Origin: Telluribacter sp035998675
GTDB taxonomy: Bacteria; Bacteroidota; Bacteroidia; Cytophagales; Spirosomataceae
Reading direction: 5' to 3'
NCBI RefSeq assembly: GCF_035998675.1
Contig: NZ_DASYHI010000020.1
Span: 124,001-188,000, forward strand
Length of the DNA: 64,000 nt
The notes under the pieces were generated by a model. The model saw nothing but the letters and a program-made list of their open reading frames with translations, was not told the DNA's origin and made no database searches. Every line of letters starts with the position of its first letter. Within the stretch, counting starts at the first letter, position 1. A program made the position numbers and the translations under genes. This document shows positions 9,158 through 17,978 of this stretch, in pieces.

Positions 9158-12100
9158 CTACCCGGCTTCCCCGTACCCACCGCCGCCGGGCGTTTCCAGG
9201 ATAATACGTTCCCCGGGATACACGGTGGTACTGCCAATGGCGGGTGAATTTTCAACCTTACCCCCGCGACGAACCAGGGTAATCAGGGACGTTTTTCCGG
9301 GTTCACCCCCCTCGAGGCCATAGGGCGAAAAATGATTGTGCTGCCCAATGAGGGTTACTTCCAGTTTTTCCAGGAATTCCAGCTCGCGGATAATGCCATC
9401 ACCTCCCCGCCACTTTCCGGCTCCCCCCGATCCCGTTCGGATGGCAAACCGGCGGAGGCGTACGGGGTAGCGCCTTTCCAGTTCTTCCGGGTCGGTGATG
9501 CGGGTATTGGTCATGTGCTGGTGTACCCCCGAGCGCCCGTGAAAGCCCGGGCCGGCACCCGCCCCTCCACCAATGGTTTCGTAGTACCCAAACCGCTCGT
9601 TGCCAAACAGAAAATTGTTCATGGTACCCTGGCTACAGGCCGCCAACCCGAAAGCTTTCAGGAGGGTATCCACCAGTCGCTGGCTGATTTCGGTATTTCC
9701 GCCAACCACGGCGGGGCAAAGGGTGGCATCATCTTCAAAATGAGGATGGAGAAAAGAGTTTTCCGGCAGTATAAGCTGTACCTGCTTCATCAGGCCATCG
9801 TTCAGCGGAATTTCCCGGCCTACGAGTAAACGAAGTACGTACAAGACCGCGCTGTGGATAATAGAAATATTCGCGTTCAGGTTCTGCGGGTGAACCCGGG
9901 AGGTACCTGTGAAATCAAAGCTCAGCCGGGAAGGAGTAACCGTGACTTTCAGGGCCAGACGGTTTCCATCGTCCAGGTACTCGACGGCTTTTAATTCTTT
10001 TCCTACCCAGGGTTTCAGGGCTTGGGTTACCTGCTGGGAAGCACTTCGTTTCAGGAGCTGCATGTAGGTAGTTACCTTGCGGTAGCCGTGCTCCTGCACG
10101 AGTTTCAGCAGGTCCTCCTGACCGCGGCGCAGGGACGACAGCGCCGCCACAATGTCGGCTTCATTTTCGGCCAGCATCCGGGACGGGAAAGGACCCCCGG
10201 TAAACAGCTGCTGAACAGTTTCCCATTGCAGTTCTCCGCGACGGACCAGGTACTGCGGAAGAATGGCAACGCCCTCCTCGTGTAGTCGGATGGCATCCGG
10301 TGGCATTGAACCGGGCTTTTTACCCCCTATTTCGGCATGGTGCGCCCGGTTAACCACGTAGCCAGCACACTGCCCATCCTCGGTAAACACACCGGCTATA
10401 AGAGTAACGTCGGGCAAGTGCGAACCACCGTACCGGGGGTGGTTGGTAATGACCACATCGCCCGGACCAATCTCAATTGCTGCCCTGACCAGGCGGGTAC
10501 ATATACCCAGGCTACCCAAATGCACCGGAATATGGGGGGCATTTACGAGAAGTTCACCGGCGGGGTCCAGCAGGGCACAGGAAAAATCGAGCCTTTCCTT
10601 CACATTCACCGAAAAGGCCGTGCGTTGTAGCTGGGCACCCATTTCCTCCGCAATGGCCATAAACCGATTGGTGAAAAGCTCCATTTCTACTTCCCGGGTA
10701 TGCTGGATCGTAGCAGTCAGGTCCGTACGTTTATCGGAAAGAATAATATCGCGGGTAGTTTGAACTACACCTTCCCAACCTTCGGGCAGGTAGGAAGTGG
10801 AAGTGGCGTTGCGCAGAATGGCCGGTCCCATGATAAGATGGCCCGGGTCAAGCTCTTCCCAGTTATGGATACCTACTTCCTGCTGTGGCAGGTACGGAGT
10901 CGAAACCGTTTTCTTTGCCACCAGCGGAAAGCTTTCCTGTATGAGAGGAGTCGGGGGATTCTCCTGACTTTTTTCCTGAACCATCATCCGGATACTTTCC
11001 ACCTCGACCTCCCTGGTACGGGGCAGGTACCCAAACTGGGTTTCATAGAGTTTCTCGAATAAGGAGAGGGTTTCCAATTCTCGATAGGGTACTTCCAAAC
11101 TACTTTCCTGCCCGGCAAACCGTAAAAACAGGGCACAAAACGCTACCTCGGTCTCCTGGACCAATTCCATCCCAAGCTCAAGTACGGCCTGGGCGTGGAG
11201 TTCCTGTACGTAGGCAGGAAGCCGGTAAGCCACCTCCGTCCACTTTTTTAGGACCTGTACCGAAACGATCCGGCTTAGCTGCGCTTCTCCCATGCCCAGG
11301 GCACTGAACAAGCCCGCGTCAAACGGAATGATTACCTGTTTTATTCCAACGATTTCGGCCAATTGGCAACCGTGCATTCCCCCGGCTCCCCCAAAAGTCA
11401 GCAGGGCGTATTCTTTCGGGTCTACTCCGCGAGCTACGGAAATGCGGCGGATGGCCTCCGCCATTTTTTCATTGGCAATCCGTTCGAGGCCCAGCAGTAC
11501 CTCCTGACTAGACAGACTGTTTCCACTTTTGAAAAGAATGTCGTCCTGCAATTTTTTTAAAGCTTCCACCGCGGCTTCGGGATAAACAGGAATACCCAAC
11601 CGGGAGGCCTCCATCTTGCCGAGTAATAAATTAATATCCGTAAGAGTAAGCGGCCCTCCTGCGCCATAGCAGGCGGGACCGGGGCTGGCCCCCGCACTTT
11701 CGGGGCCTACCCGAAGGCCGAAGCCGTCGAACCAGCAAACGGAGCCGCCCCCGGCCGCTACGGTTTCAATGGCCAGGGCCGGGCTGTGCATCTCCAGGTT
11801 ATTAATGCGGGTGGTATAGTGGAGGTCGGGGCGACCGGTAATACGGGCGGTGTCGGTACTGGTACCTCCCATGTCAAAGGTAAGTACCTTGTCATAGCCC
11901 AGCCGCCAGGCCAGGGAAGCCGCCGCAACCATTCCTCCCGCCGGGCCGCTCAACAAGCTGTCCTTGGCTCTGAACTTTTCTGCTCCCACCAGCCCACCGG
12001 CGCTGGTCATTACTTTTAAGGCGGCATCGCCCAGCGAGGATTTGATTCTGCTCAGGTAGGTGTCCAGTACGGGCGACAGGTAGGCATTGATGACCGCGGT

Positions 12101-12928
12101 TTGGGTTCGCCGGAGGTAGTGGAGGCCGGGGTAGAGTTGCGACGAGAGCGAAAGGTAGGCGAGTCCCTTTGTCCGCAGGTACTCCCCAATCTGCATTTCG
12201 TGCACCGGGTTGCAGTAGGAGTGAAGCAGGGAAATGGCAACCGTTTCAAACTGGTGCGCGCGGCAATAATCTCCCAATTTTGCCAATTCTTCATCCAAAA
12301 GCGGCACCGCCACCGAACCGTCTGGTTCCAATCGTTCTTCAATTCCAAATACGGCTGCATATAACAGGGTAGGTTCGGGAATATCCAACTGGAAAAGATG
12401 GGGTCTTTGCTGCGTACCAATACGGACAATATCTTCGAATCCCTTGGTAACAACCAGCAGCGTTTTGGCTCCTTTTTTTTCCAATAAAGCGTTAGTCCCC
12501 TTGGTGGTACCCAGGCGCATCCTGAGCGGAGGGAAGGAGTGACGGAGAGGCGTTCCGGTTACCAGCCGGGTGGCCAGAACGGGGGCTTCTTCCCCCGTAA
12601 AAAGCTCAAAATCTTTGTCAGATAACGGTGTTAGATTATCTTCTAAAGTTAGGGTTTGGTTTAAGTAGTTTATAGAGAGAAGCTTAGTAGAAAGACCTCC
12701 GTTGAGCAATCTAAACGAAAATCCTTCCAATAATTGACTTTCGTACTGCCAGGGCGCTTCAAATTTATAGTAGTTGGCATCTATTTTTCGTACGATCCGC
12801 CCCCGGAGACAACCACTGCTTAGTACTTTGGCCCGGTGCCGCTGGCCCTCCGGGTCAATGGCCAGACAATCGGTAAAGGTACCTCCGGTATCAATCCAGA
12901 TTTTCCAGGGCGAAGTAGTTGCTGTCAA
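9158..12928 (-). CDS. ATP-dependent 5-oxoprolinase, fused HyuA-HyuB type
   Basis: Predicted to open the lactam of 5-oxoproline (pyroglutamate) to glutamate with ATP. The 1256 residues match the eukaryotic-type single-chain enzyme (about 1290). The N-terminal hydantoinase A/oxoprolinase part starts at IWIDTGGTFTDC (residues 9-20), an ASKHA-type nucleotide-binding loop, and has a second phosphate loop FDMGGTSTDT near residue 350. The hydantoinase B part begins near residue 746 (VEMELFTNRFMAIAEEMG) and ends with a glycine-rich TPGGGGYGEAG tail. A hydantoinase or acetophenone carboxylase-like activity cannot be excluded, but the fused order favours oxoprolinase. It sits between the PIG-L gene (53 bases upstream) and the Nramp-like gene (38 bases downstream), all on one strand. 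Confidence 0.9.
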   Translation of the reverse strand: MTATTSPWKIWIDTGGTFTDCLAIDPEGQRHRAKVLSSGCLRGRIVRKIDANYYKFEAPWQYESQLLEGFSFRLLNGGLSTKLLSINYLNQTLTLEDNLTPLSDKDFELFTGEEAPVLATRLVTGTPLRHSFPPLRMRLGTTKGTNALLEKKGAKTLLVVTKGFEDIVRIGTQQRPHLFQLDIPEPTLLYAAVFGIEERLEPDGSVAVPLLDEELAKLGDYCRAHQFETVAISLLHSYCNPVHEMQIGEYLRTKGLAYLSLSSQLYPGLHYLRRTQTAVINAYLSPVLDTYLSRIKSSLGDAALKVMTSAGGLVGAEKFRAKDSLLSGPAGGMVAAASLAWRLGYDKVLTFDMGGTSTDTARITGRPDLHYTTRINNLEMHSPALAIETVAAGGGSVCWFDGFGLRVGPESAGASPGPACYGAGGPLTLTDINLLLGKMEASRLGIPVYPEAAVEALKKLQDDILFKSGNSLSSQEVLLGLERIANEKMAEAIRRISVARGVDPKEYALLTFGGAGGMHGCQLAEIVGIKQVIIPFDAGLFSALGMGEAQLSRIVSVQVLKKWTEVAYRLPAYVQELHAQAVLELGMELVQETEVAFCALFLRFAGQESSLEVPYRELETLSLFEKLYETQFGYLPRTREVEVESIRMMVQEKSQENPPTPLIQESFPLVAKKTVSTPYLPQQEVGIHNWEELDPGHLIMGPAILRNATSTSYLPEGWEGVVQTTRDIILSDKRTDLTATIQHTREVEMELFTNRFMAIAEEMGAQLQRTAFSVNVKERLDFSCALLDPAGELLVNAPHIPVHLGSLGICTRLVRAAIEIGPGDVVITNHPRYGGSHLPDVTLIAGVFTEDGQCAGYVVNRAHHAEIGGKKPGSMPPDAIRLHEEGVAILPQYLVRRGELQWETVQQLFTGGPFPSRMLAENEADIVAALSSLRRGQEDLLKLVQEHGYRKVTTYMQLLKRSASQQVTQALKPWVGKELKAVEYLDDGNRLALKVTVTPSRLSFDFTGTSRVHPQNLNANISIIHSAVLYVLRLLVGREIPLNDGLMKQVQLILPENSFLHPHFEDDATLCPAVVGGNTEISQRLVDTLLKAFGLAACSQGTMNNFLFGNERFGYYETIGGGAGAGPGFHGRSGVHQHMTNTRITDPEELERRYPVRLRRFAIRTGSGGAGKWRGGDGIIRELEFLEKLEVTLIGQHNHFSPYGLEGGEPGKTSLITLVRRGGKVENSPAIGSTTVYPGERIILETPGGGGYGEAG

Positions 12929-12981
12929 AACAGGCGGTTATTAAGTATAAATGGAGGGTGGTTGAAGTTTTTGATGGTGGT

Positions 12982-15471
12982 CTATTTAGTTTTCCCGGCC
13001 GATACCAGATTGGCAAACAACCGGTAGGCACCCGTAACCCCGGCGGGGAGTTCTCTGAAAAAGGAAAGTCCGGTGTAAATAAAATGGCCTTTTCCGTAGG
13101 GGGCATACAGCAGACTACCATCTTTGGGCGTTTCGCCGACATCGTTACCCGACAGAATGGCCTGGTAGGCCGGGTCCCACTCTTCGGCAAAGTACAGACC
13201 TCGTTCCTGAATCCAACCGTCAAAATCCCGGGCGGTAATTTTATTGGGAGCGTTCAGTAGCGGGTGCGCCGGTTTTAGTACCCTCATCTCAGCTTCCTCC
13301 TCCGACACCCGGTCCCGGCCCAGTTTGAAAGGGTAGGGACCTAACTGAGGTACTTTCAGACCATTGGAGGTAGTATATTGCACCAGCATCGTCCCCCCGT
13401 TTTTGACGTAATTCATGAGCTTATCCTGGAAAAAACGAAGTCGCTCCTCGGTATTATAGGCCCTTACCCCCACTACTATGGCATCGTAAGTACTTAGGTC
13501 TTTGCTTAGTTCTTCCCCGTTTAGCATAACGACCGTAGCCCCCATTTGTCGAAGCGCGGCTGGTACATCATCGCCGGCACCGGCAATGTACCCAATCCTG
13601 CGCGCGAGCATTTTAACATCAACCCGGGCCAGTTTTGCTTCGGCGGGAGGGAATATGGTTTGGGATGGAATGTGGGGGTACTCAATGGTTTTCATGGCGG
13701 TGGCATAACTCTGTCCATCCACCGTGGCGATGGCCCGGAGGGTCACTTCCTGGTTCTGGTTGGGAGGAGTAATGGTGAACGAAAAAGCTTCTTCCTGGTA
13801 CTTGTCGTTGAATTGAAAGGGGCGGGAGGCGGGTTCAACTTTCCAGCCTGCGGGTACCTGAGGGCGCAAGGTACCCTGCATCCCTTTTTTCTGAGCTTTT
13901 ACCAGTACCTGGACTTCCCGGGGACTGTTTGTGGTAAATATAAAAACCGGCTCGTTGAGGGTGGCAGTTACGGCGGGCCTGATTTCAAAGGGCCGGTACT
14001 GCTCTCCCGCCACCGGGTCGTTGAATTTGTAGGTCCAGGGCTTACTGAAGGTAAAAGGTTGACCATCAATCTCAAAAGTGAACTTTGTTAAAGTCAGTGG
14101 GGTATTTTCCGGAAAGCCAATGGCGCGTTGGTCATCAATCTGAAAGACCCCTTTACTCAAAGGTTTTTCTAACCAATAGGGCTGGCTTACAGGTAAATTA
14201 TCCGGTAACTGGGTGTTCAGGGTAACGTTTACTGCTTTATGGAGGGCCAGACTGGTACTGAAGGTACTATCGGCGGCCCGGCCCGTCCATTGCAAGCCCA
14301 CCAGTTTGACGGGGTAGTCGGCCCGCTTGACTACATTCACCTTTAAGCTAACCTGGGTACCCGGCACGGCAGAGTATTCGGTGGGGTTGGTTTCAAACCA
14401 CAGGCCCAGGCATTGCTGAATCAGTTTTTCTACCTCTTGTTTTTTGGCTTGTACCAGAATCTGCGACGGGTCCAGCTTGCTGAGTTGCTGGTGTATCCGA
14501 ACCAACGTGGGGACCGAGGCTTCCGGTTTGGCAACATTAAAATTTGTTATTACCTGAGAAACCAGCCGGGCCACCTCGGCGCTACCCGGTACTCGGTTCC
14601 AACTGGTATCAACTCCGTCAAAAAGGTCTTTTTGGGCAGGATCACCAGCGGTATGAACCAGGTAGTCGGTCCGGACATCACGTACGGGAGAGGACCCAAA
14701 ACCCTGACTTTTATGCTGGCTCCGGCTTTCTGCGGCTATTTCTGAATAGGATTTGCCAAGCAGCGGGTTAAACCCACCTAACTCAACGGCTATGTAAGGA
14801 GCTTTTTCCTCGGTAGGGGCCTGGTTGGTAAAGCCCCGGCTGTAGGTGTTCCAGGTGATGCGTTTAGGTTGCCAGGTTTTGACGTATTTTAGCTGGTCAG
14901 GGTAAGAGGCCGGATTCCCTGCCAGTTTAAAAGCTTCTTCGGCCAGGAACGCCGACGTTTGGTGGTGACCGTGACCGGCCCGGGGGTCGGGGGGGAAGCG
15001 GGTTATAACTACATCGGGCTGATACTTACGAATCATCCATACTACGTCGCCCAGTACTTTTTCGCGGTCCCAGAAGTTAAGGGTTTCGTCGAGCGTTTTG
15101 GAAAATCCAAAATCGTAGGCACGCGAAAAAAACTGTTCGGCGCCGTCGATCCGGCGGGCCGCCAGTAGCTCCTGAGTTCTAATTAGCCCAATATTGTACC
15201 CCTGCTCAGCCCCGATAAGGTTTTGGCCGCCGTCACCGCGGGTCAGGGACAGGTACCCGGTGCGGGCCAGCCGGTCCTTGGACAGGTAGGCGAGCATCAG
15301 GGTATTTTCGTCGTCGGGGTGGGCCGCAATGTACAGTACTGACCCCAGCATATTCAGCTTTTTCAGGTTCAGCAGAATCTCACTGGAAGGCACGACAGGA
15401 GTCTGAGCGGTTACTTTTGAAACAATGAGAAATAGCAGGACTGCAAAAGAGGTATAAGGGAATCGCTTCAT
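12982..15471 (-). CDS. Secreted PIG-L (LmbE-like) deacetylase with C-terminal amidotransferase-like domain
   Basis: Predicted zinc-dependent N-acetyl-sugar or N-acyl deacetylase. A signal peptide ends near SKVTAQ (residue 23), so it acts outside the cytoplasm, unlike the MshB/BshB thiol-pathway members. The PIG-L domain has the AHPDDE metal motif at residues 50-55 and HGHH at 167-170. At 829 residues it is far longer than a basic PIG-L protein (about 250). The middle is beta-rich, and the C-terminal 200 or so residues (from RRIGYIAGAGDD) resemble the class I amidotransferase/ThuA fold without an obvious catalytic Cys. It is the first gene of a likely three-gene unit with the oxoprolinase and Nramp-like genes. 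Its natural substrate is unknown. Confidence 0.88.
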   Translation of the reverse strand: MKRFPYTSFAVLLFLIVSKVTAQTPVVPSSEILLNLKKLNMLGSVLYIAAHPDDENTLMLAYLSKDRLARTGYLSLTRGDGGQNLIGAEQGYNIGLIRTQELLAARRIDGAEQFFSRAYDFGFSKTLDETLNFWDREKVLGDVVWMIRKYQPDVVITRFPPDPRAGHGHHQTSAFLAEEAFKLAGNPASYPDQLKYVKTWQPKRITWNTYSRGFTNQAPTEEKAPYIAVELGGFNPLLGKSYSEIAAESRSQHKSQGFGSSPVRDVRTDYLVHTAGDPAQKDLFDGVDTSWNRVPGSAEVARLVSQVITNFNVAKPEASVPTLVRIHQQLSKLDPSQILVQAKKQEVEKLIQQCLGLWFETNPTEYSAVPGTQVSLKVNVVKRADYPVKLVGLQWTGRAADSTFSTSLALHKAVNVTLNTQLPDNLPVSQPYWLEKPLSKGVFQIDDQRAIGFPENTPLTLTKFTFEIDGQPFTFSKPWTYKFNDPVAGEQYRPFEIRPAVTATLNEPVFIFTTNSPREVQVLVKAQKKGMQGTLRPQVPAGWKVEPASRPFQFNDKYQEEAFSFTITPPNQNQEVTLRAIATVDGQSYATAMKTIEYPHIPSQTIFPPAEAKLARVDVKMLARRIGYIAGAGDDVPAALRQMGATVVMLNGEELSKDLSTYDAIVVGVRAYNTEERLRFFQDKLMNYVKNGGTMLVQYTTSNGLKVPQLGPYPFKLGRDRVSEEEAEMRVLKPAHPLLNAPNKITARDFDGWIQERGLYFAEEWDPAYQAILSGNDVGETPKDGSLLYAPYGKGHFIYTGLSFFRELPAGVTGAYRLFANLVSAGKTK

Positions 15472-15636
15472 TATAAATTGAAAAGTATAGACAAGGATAG
15501 TAATATATGGTGTAATCTACTGACAGGAAGGGTAAAGTTGCAATAATGATTTTTTATTTCTCGGATATTTTATAAAAACTATACAAAATAATCAATGTAG
15601 GCTCTAGATGCATTTTTTTAATGTAAGGCCGCAATC

Positions 15637-15644
15637 TATATTTA
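15637..15644 (+). promoter_or_regulatory. Candidate hppA promoter, -7 element
   Basis: TATATTTA, one base off TAnnTTTG, 38 bases before the chosen hppA ATG, with a T-tract about 17 bases upstream. It lies downstream of the alternative ATG at 15608, which argues for the start at 15683. Confidence 0.35.
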
Positions 15645-15682
15645 CACGATTTTTTGAACACTTAACCAAAAACGTATTACGC

Positions 15683-17905
15683 ATGAATAGCATTACTTAT
15701 CTGGTGCCAGTGCTTGGGCTCGTTGGGCTACTGGTCATGTTTTTTAAACGAGGCTGGGTGGTGAAGCAGGATGCAGGCGATGCCAATATGCAGGAAATCG
15801 CCAATGCCATTGCCGAAGGTGCCCTGGCCTTTCTTAAAGCCGAATGGCGGGTTCTTATTGTTTTTGGTGTAGTGGTTAGTATTCTTTTAGGTTTTTCAGG
15901 AACACTGGTCGAAAATTCCAGCTGGATTATTGGCGTTGCCTTTATCCTTGGAGCTTTTATTTCCGCCTTTGCCGGATATATCGGTATGACTATAGCCACT
16001 AAATCCAATGTGCGTACTACCCAGGCTGCACGTACCAGCCTGGCTAAAGCCCTTGAGGTAAGTTTCACGGGTGGTTCAGTGATGGGCATTGGGGTGGCGA
16101 GTCTGGCGGTGCTGGGTTTGAGCAGTTTGTTCATCGTTCTATATTATTTGTTTGTTGGAGAGAGTACGGATGTGAATGGTCTGCCCATGGAAACCGTACT
16201 GGAAGTACTGGCCGGCTTTTCATTGGGAGCTGAATCAATCGCTTTGTTTGCCCGCGTAGGTGGTGGTATTTATACCAAAGCCGCCGACGTAGGAGCTGAC
16301 CTGGTAGGTAAAGTAGAGGCCGGTATTCCGGAAGATGATCCGCGTAACCCGGCTACCATCGCCGACAACGTGGGCGATAACGTAGGGGACGTGGCCGGTA
16401 TGGGGGCTGACCTTTTCGGTTCTTACGTGGCTACCATCCTGGCTACCATGGTACTGGGCCGCGAAATTATTTCCCGCCAGCCTGACAACTTCGGAGGCAT
16501 TGCCCCCATTCTGCTGCCCATGGTTATTGCCGGAGTAGGTCTGATCGCTTCCATTATAGGTATGCTGCTGGTTCGGATCGCCGACGAGAAAGGAGATGTA
16601 CAGGGCGCTATGAACCGTGGAAACTGGGCTTCCATCCTTATTACGCTGGCGGTATCGTACCCCCTGACTACCTGGATGCTACCCGATTCCATTCTGACCA
16701 TCCGTGGGGTTGAATTTACTTCGCTGGATGTTTTCTGGGCTATTCTGCTGGGTTCCGTTGTGGGCGCTATTATGTCGGCTGTTACCGAATACTACACCGC
16801 CATGGGCAAACGTCCGGTTCAATCAATCGTAAACCAGTCATCGACGGGTCATGCGACCAACATTATCGGTGGTTTATCGGTCGGAATGGAATCTACGGTT
16901 ATTCCAACGCTGGTATTGGCGGCCGGTATTTTTCTCAGCTATGAATTTGCCGGTCTTTATGGAGTAGCCATAGCTGCGGCCGGTATGATGGCCACTACGG
17001 CTATGCAGTTGGCAATTGATGCGTTTGGACCTATTGCGGATAACGCGGGTGGTATTGCCGAGATGTCCTACCTGCCCGAAGAAGTTCGGGGGCGTACTGA
17101 TATTCTGGATGCTGTGGGGAACACTACCGCTGCTACGGGTAAAGGCTTCGCCATTGCTTCGGCTGCCTTAACTTCCCTTGCACTTTTCGCGGCCTTCTGT
17201 GGTGTAGCCGGAATCAGCGCCATTGACATTTATAAGGCTAATGTACTGGCTGGTCTTTTTGTTGGTGCCATGATACCGTTCATATTCTCTTCGCTGGCCA
17301 TTGCGGCGGTAGGTAGGGCGGCCATGAAAATGGTGGAAGAAGTACGTCGTCAGTTCCGCGAAATCCCGGGTATTATGGAAGGTACTGCCCGTCCCGAATA
17401 CGAAAAATGCGTGGCTATTTCCACCCAGGCTTCCATAAAAGAAATGGTGGCTCCCGGTCTGATTGCCCTGATAGTACCCGTTATCGTTGGATTTGTCTTT
17501 GGGCCCGAAGTACTGGGAGGTACCCTGGCTGGTGTTACCGTTTCCGGCGTGTTGATGGGTATTTTCCAGAACAACGCCGGTGGTGCCTGGGATAACGCGA
17601 AAAAATCGTTTGAGAAAGGAGTTCTTATCAACGGACAGACTTACTACAAAAAGTCGGAGCCACATAAGGCAGCTGTAACGGGTGATACCGTAGGTGACCC
17701 CTTCAAAGATACTTCCGGTCCTTCTATGAACATCCTGATTAAGTTAATGTCCATTGTTTCGCTGGTTATCGCTCCGCACATTGCGGTGAATGAAGTAACG
17801 GATGAAGAGTTTATCGAAGACAGCAGCATACAGGTAGAAGCGCCTACCATGGCGGCCACCGACAAAAACCCTAACCGGGTAGAGTGGTCTTCGGTTGCGA
17901 AGTAA
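15683..17905 (+). CDS. hppA: Membrane-bound ion-translocating pyrophosphatase, K+-dependent type
   Basis: Hydrolyses pyrophosphate and pumps H+ or Na+ across the inner membrane. The protein has 740 residues and about 16 hydrophobic segments. The substrate-binding signature GGGIYTKAADVGADLVGKVE is followed by DDPRNPATIADNVGDNVGD, both diagnostic. In the later motif GNTTAATGKG an alanine stands where K+-independent enzymes carry lysine, so K+ dependence is predicted. Na+ versus H+ specificity is not assigned; Na+-pumping forms are common in this phylum. An ATG at 15608 would add 25 residues, but it lies upstream of the -7 element, and MNSITYLVPVLGLVGLLVMF is the usual type of N-terminus. A hairpin follows at 17923. 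Confidence 0.95.
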   Translation: MNSITYLVPVLGLVGLLVMFFKRGWVVKQDAGDANMQEIANAIAEGALAFLKAEWRVLIVFGVVVSILLGFSGTLVENSSWIIGVAFILGAFISAFAGYIGMTIATKSNVRTTQAARTSLAKALEVSFTGGSVMGIGVASLAVLGLSSLFIVLYYLFVGESTDVNGLPMETVLEVLAGFSLGAESIALFARVGGGIYTKAADVGADLVGKVEAGIPEDDPRNPATIADNVGDNVGDVAGMGADLFGSYVATILATMVLGREIISRQPDNFGGIAPILLPMVIAGVGLIASIIGMLLVRIADEKGDVQGAMNRGNWASILITLAVSYPLTTWMLPDSILTIRGVEFTSLDVFWAILLGSVVGAIMSAVTEYYTAMGKRPVQSIVNQSSTGHATNIIGGLSVGMESTVIPTLVLAAGIFLSYEFAGLYGVAIAAAGMMATTAMQLAIDAFGPIADNAGGIAEMSYLPEEVRGRTDILDAVGNTTAATGKGFAIASAALTSLALFAAFCGVAGISAIDIYKANVLAGLFVGAMIPFIFSSLAIAAVGRAAMKMVEEVRRQFREIPGIMEGTARPEYEKCVAISTQASIKEMVAPGLIALIVPVIVGFVFGPEVLGGTLAGVTVSGVLMGIFQNNAGGAWDNAKKSFEKGVLINGQTYYKKSEPHKAAVTGDTVGDPFKDTSGPSMNILIKLMSIVSLVIAPHIAVNEVTDEEFIEDSSIQVEAPTMAATDKNPNRVEWSSVAK

Positions 17906-17922
17906 TTACTAGAATTTTATAA

Positions 17923-17962
17923 ATGAGGCCCGACCAATTGAATGGTCGGGCCTCATCTTTTT
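17923..17962 (+). terminator. Bidirectional terminator between hppA and the treY::malQ fusion
   Basis: A 14-bp perfect stem (17923-17936 with 17943-17956), a 6-base loop, then CTTTTT on the plus strand. On the minus strand it is followed by an AT-rich TTTATAAAATT stretch, so it can serve both convergent genes. Confidence 0.88.
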
Positions 17963-17978
17963 GAGTAGTTAAATAAAA

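Noticed and set aside
15608..15682. Upstream ATG extending hppA by 25 residues
   Set aside because: It lies upstream of the likely -7 element, and the extension is not seen in the family N-terminus.
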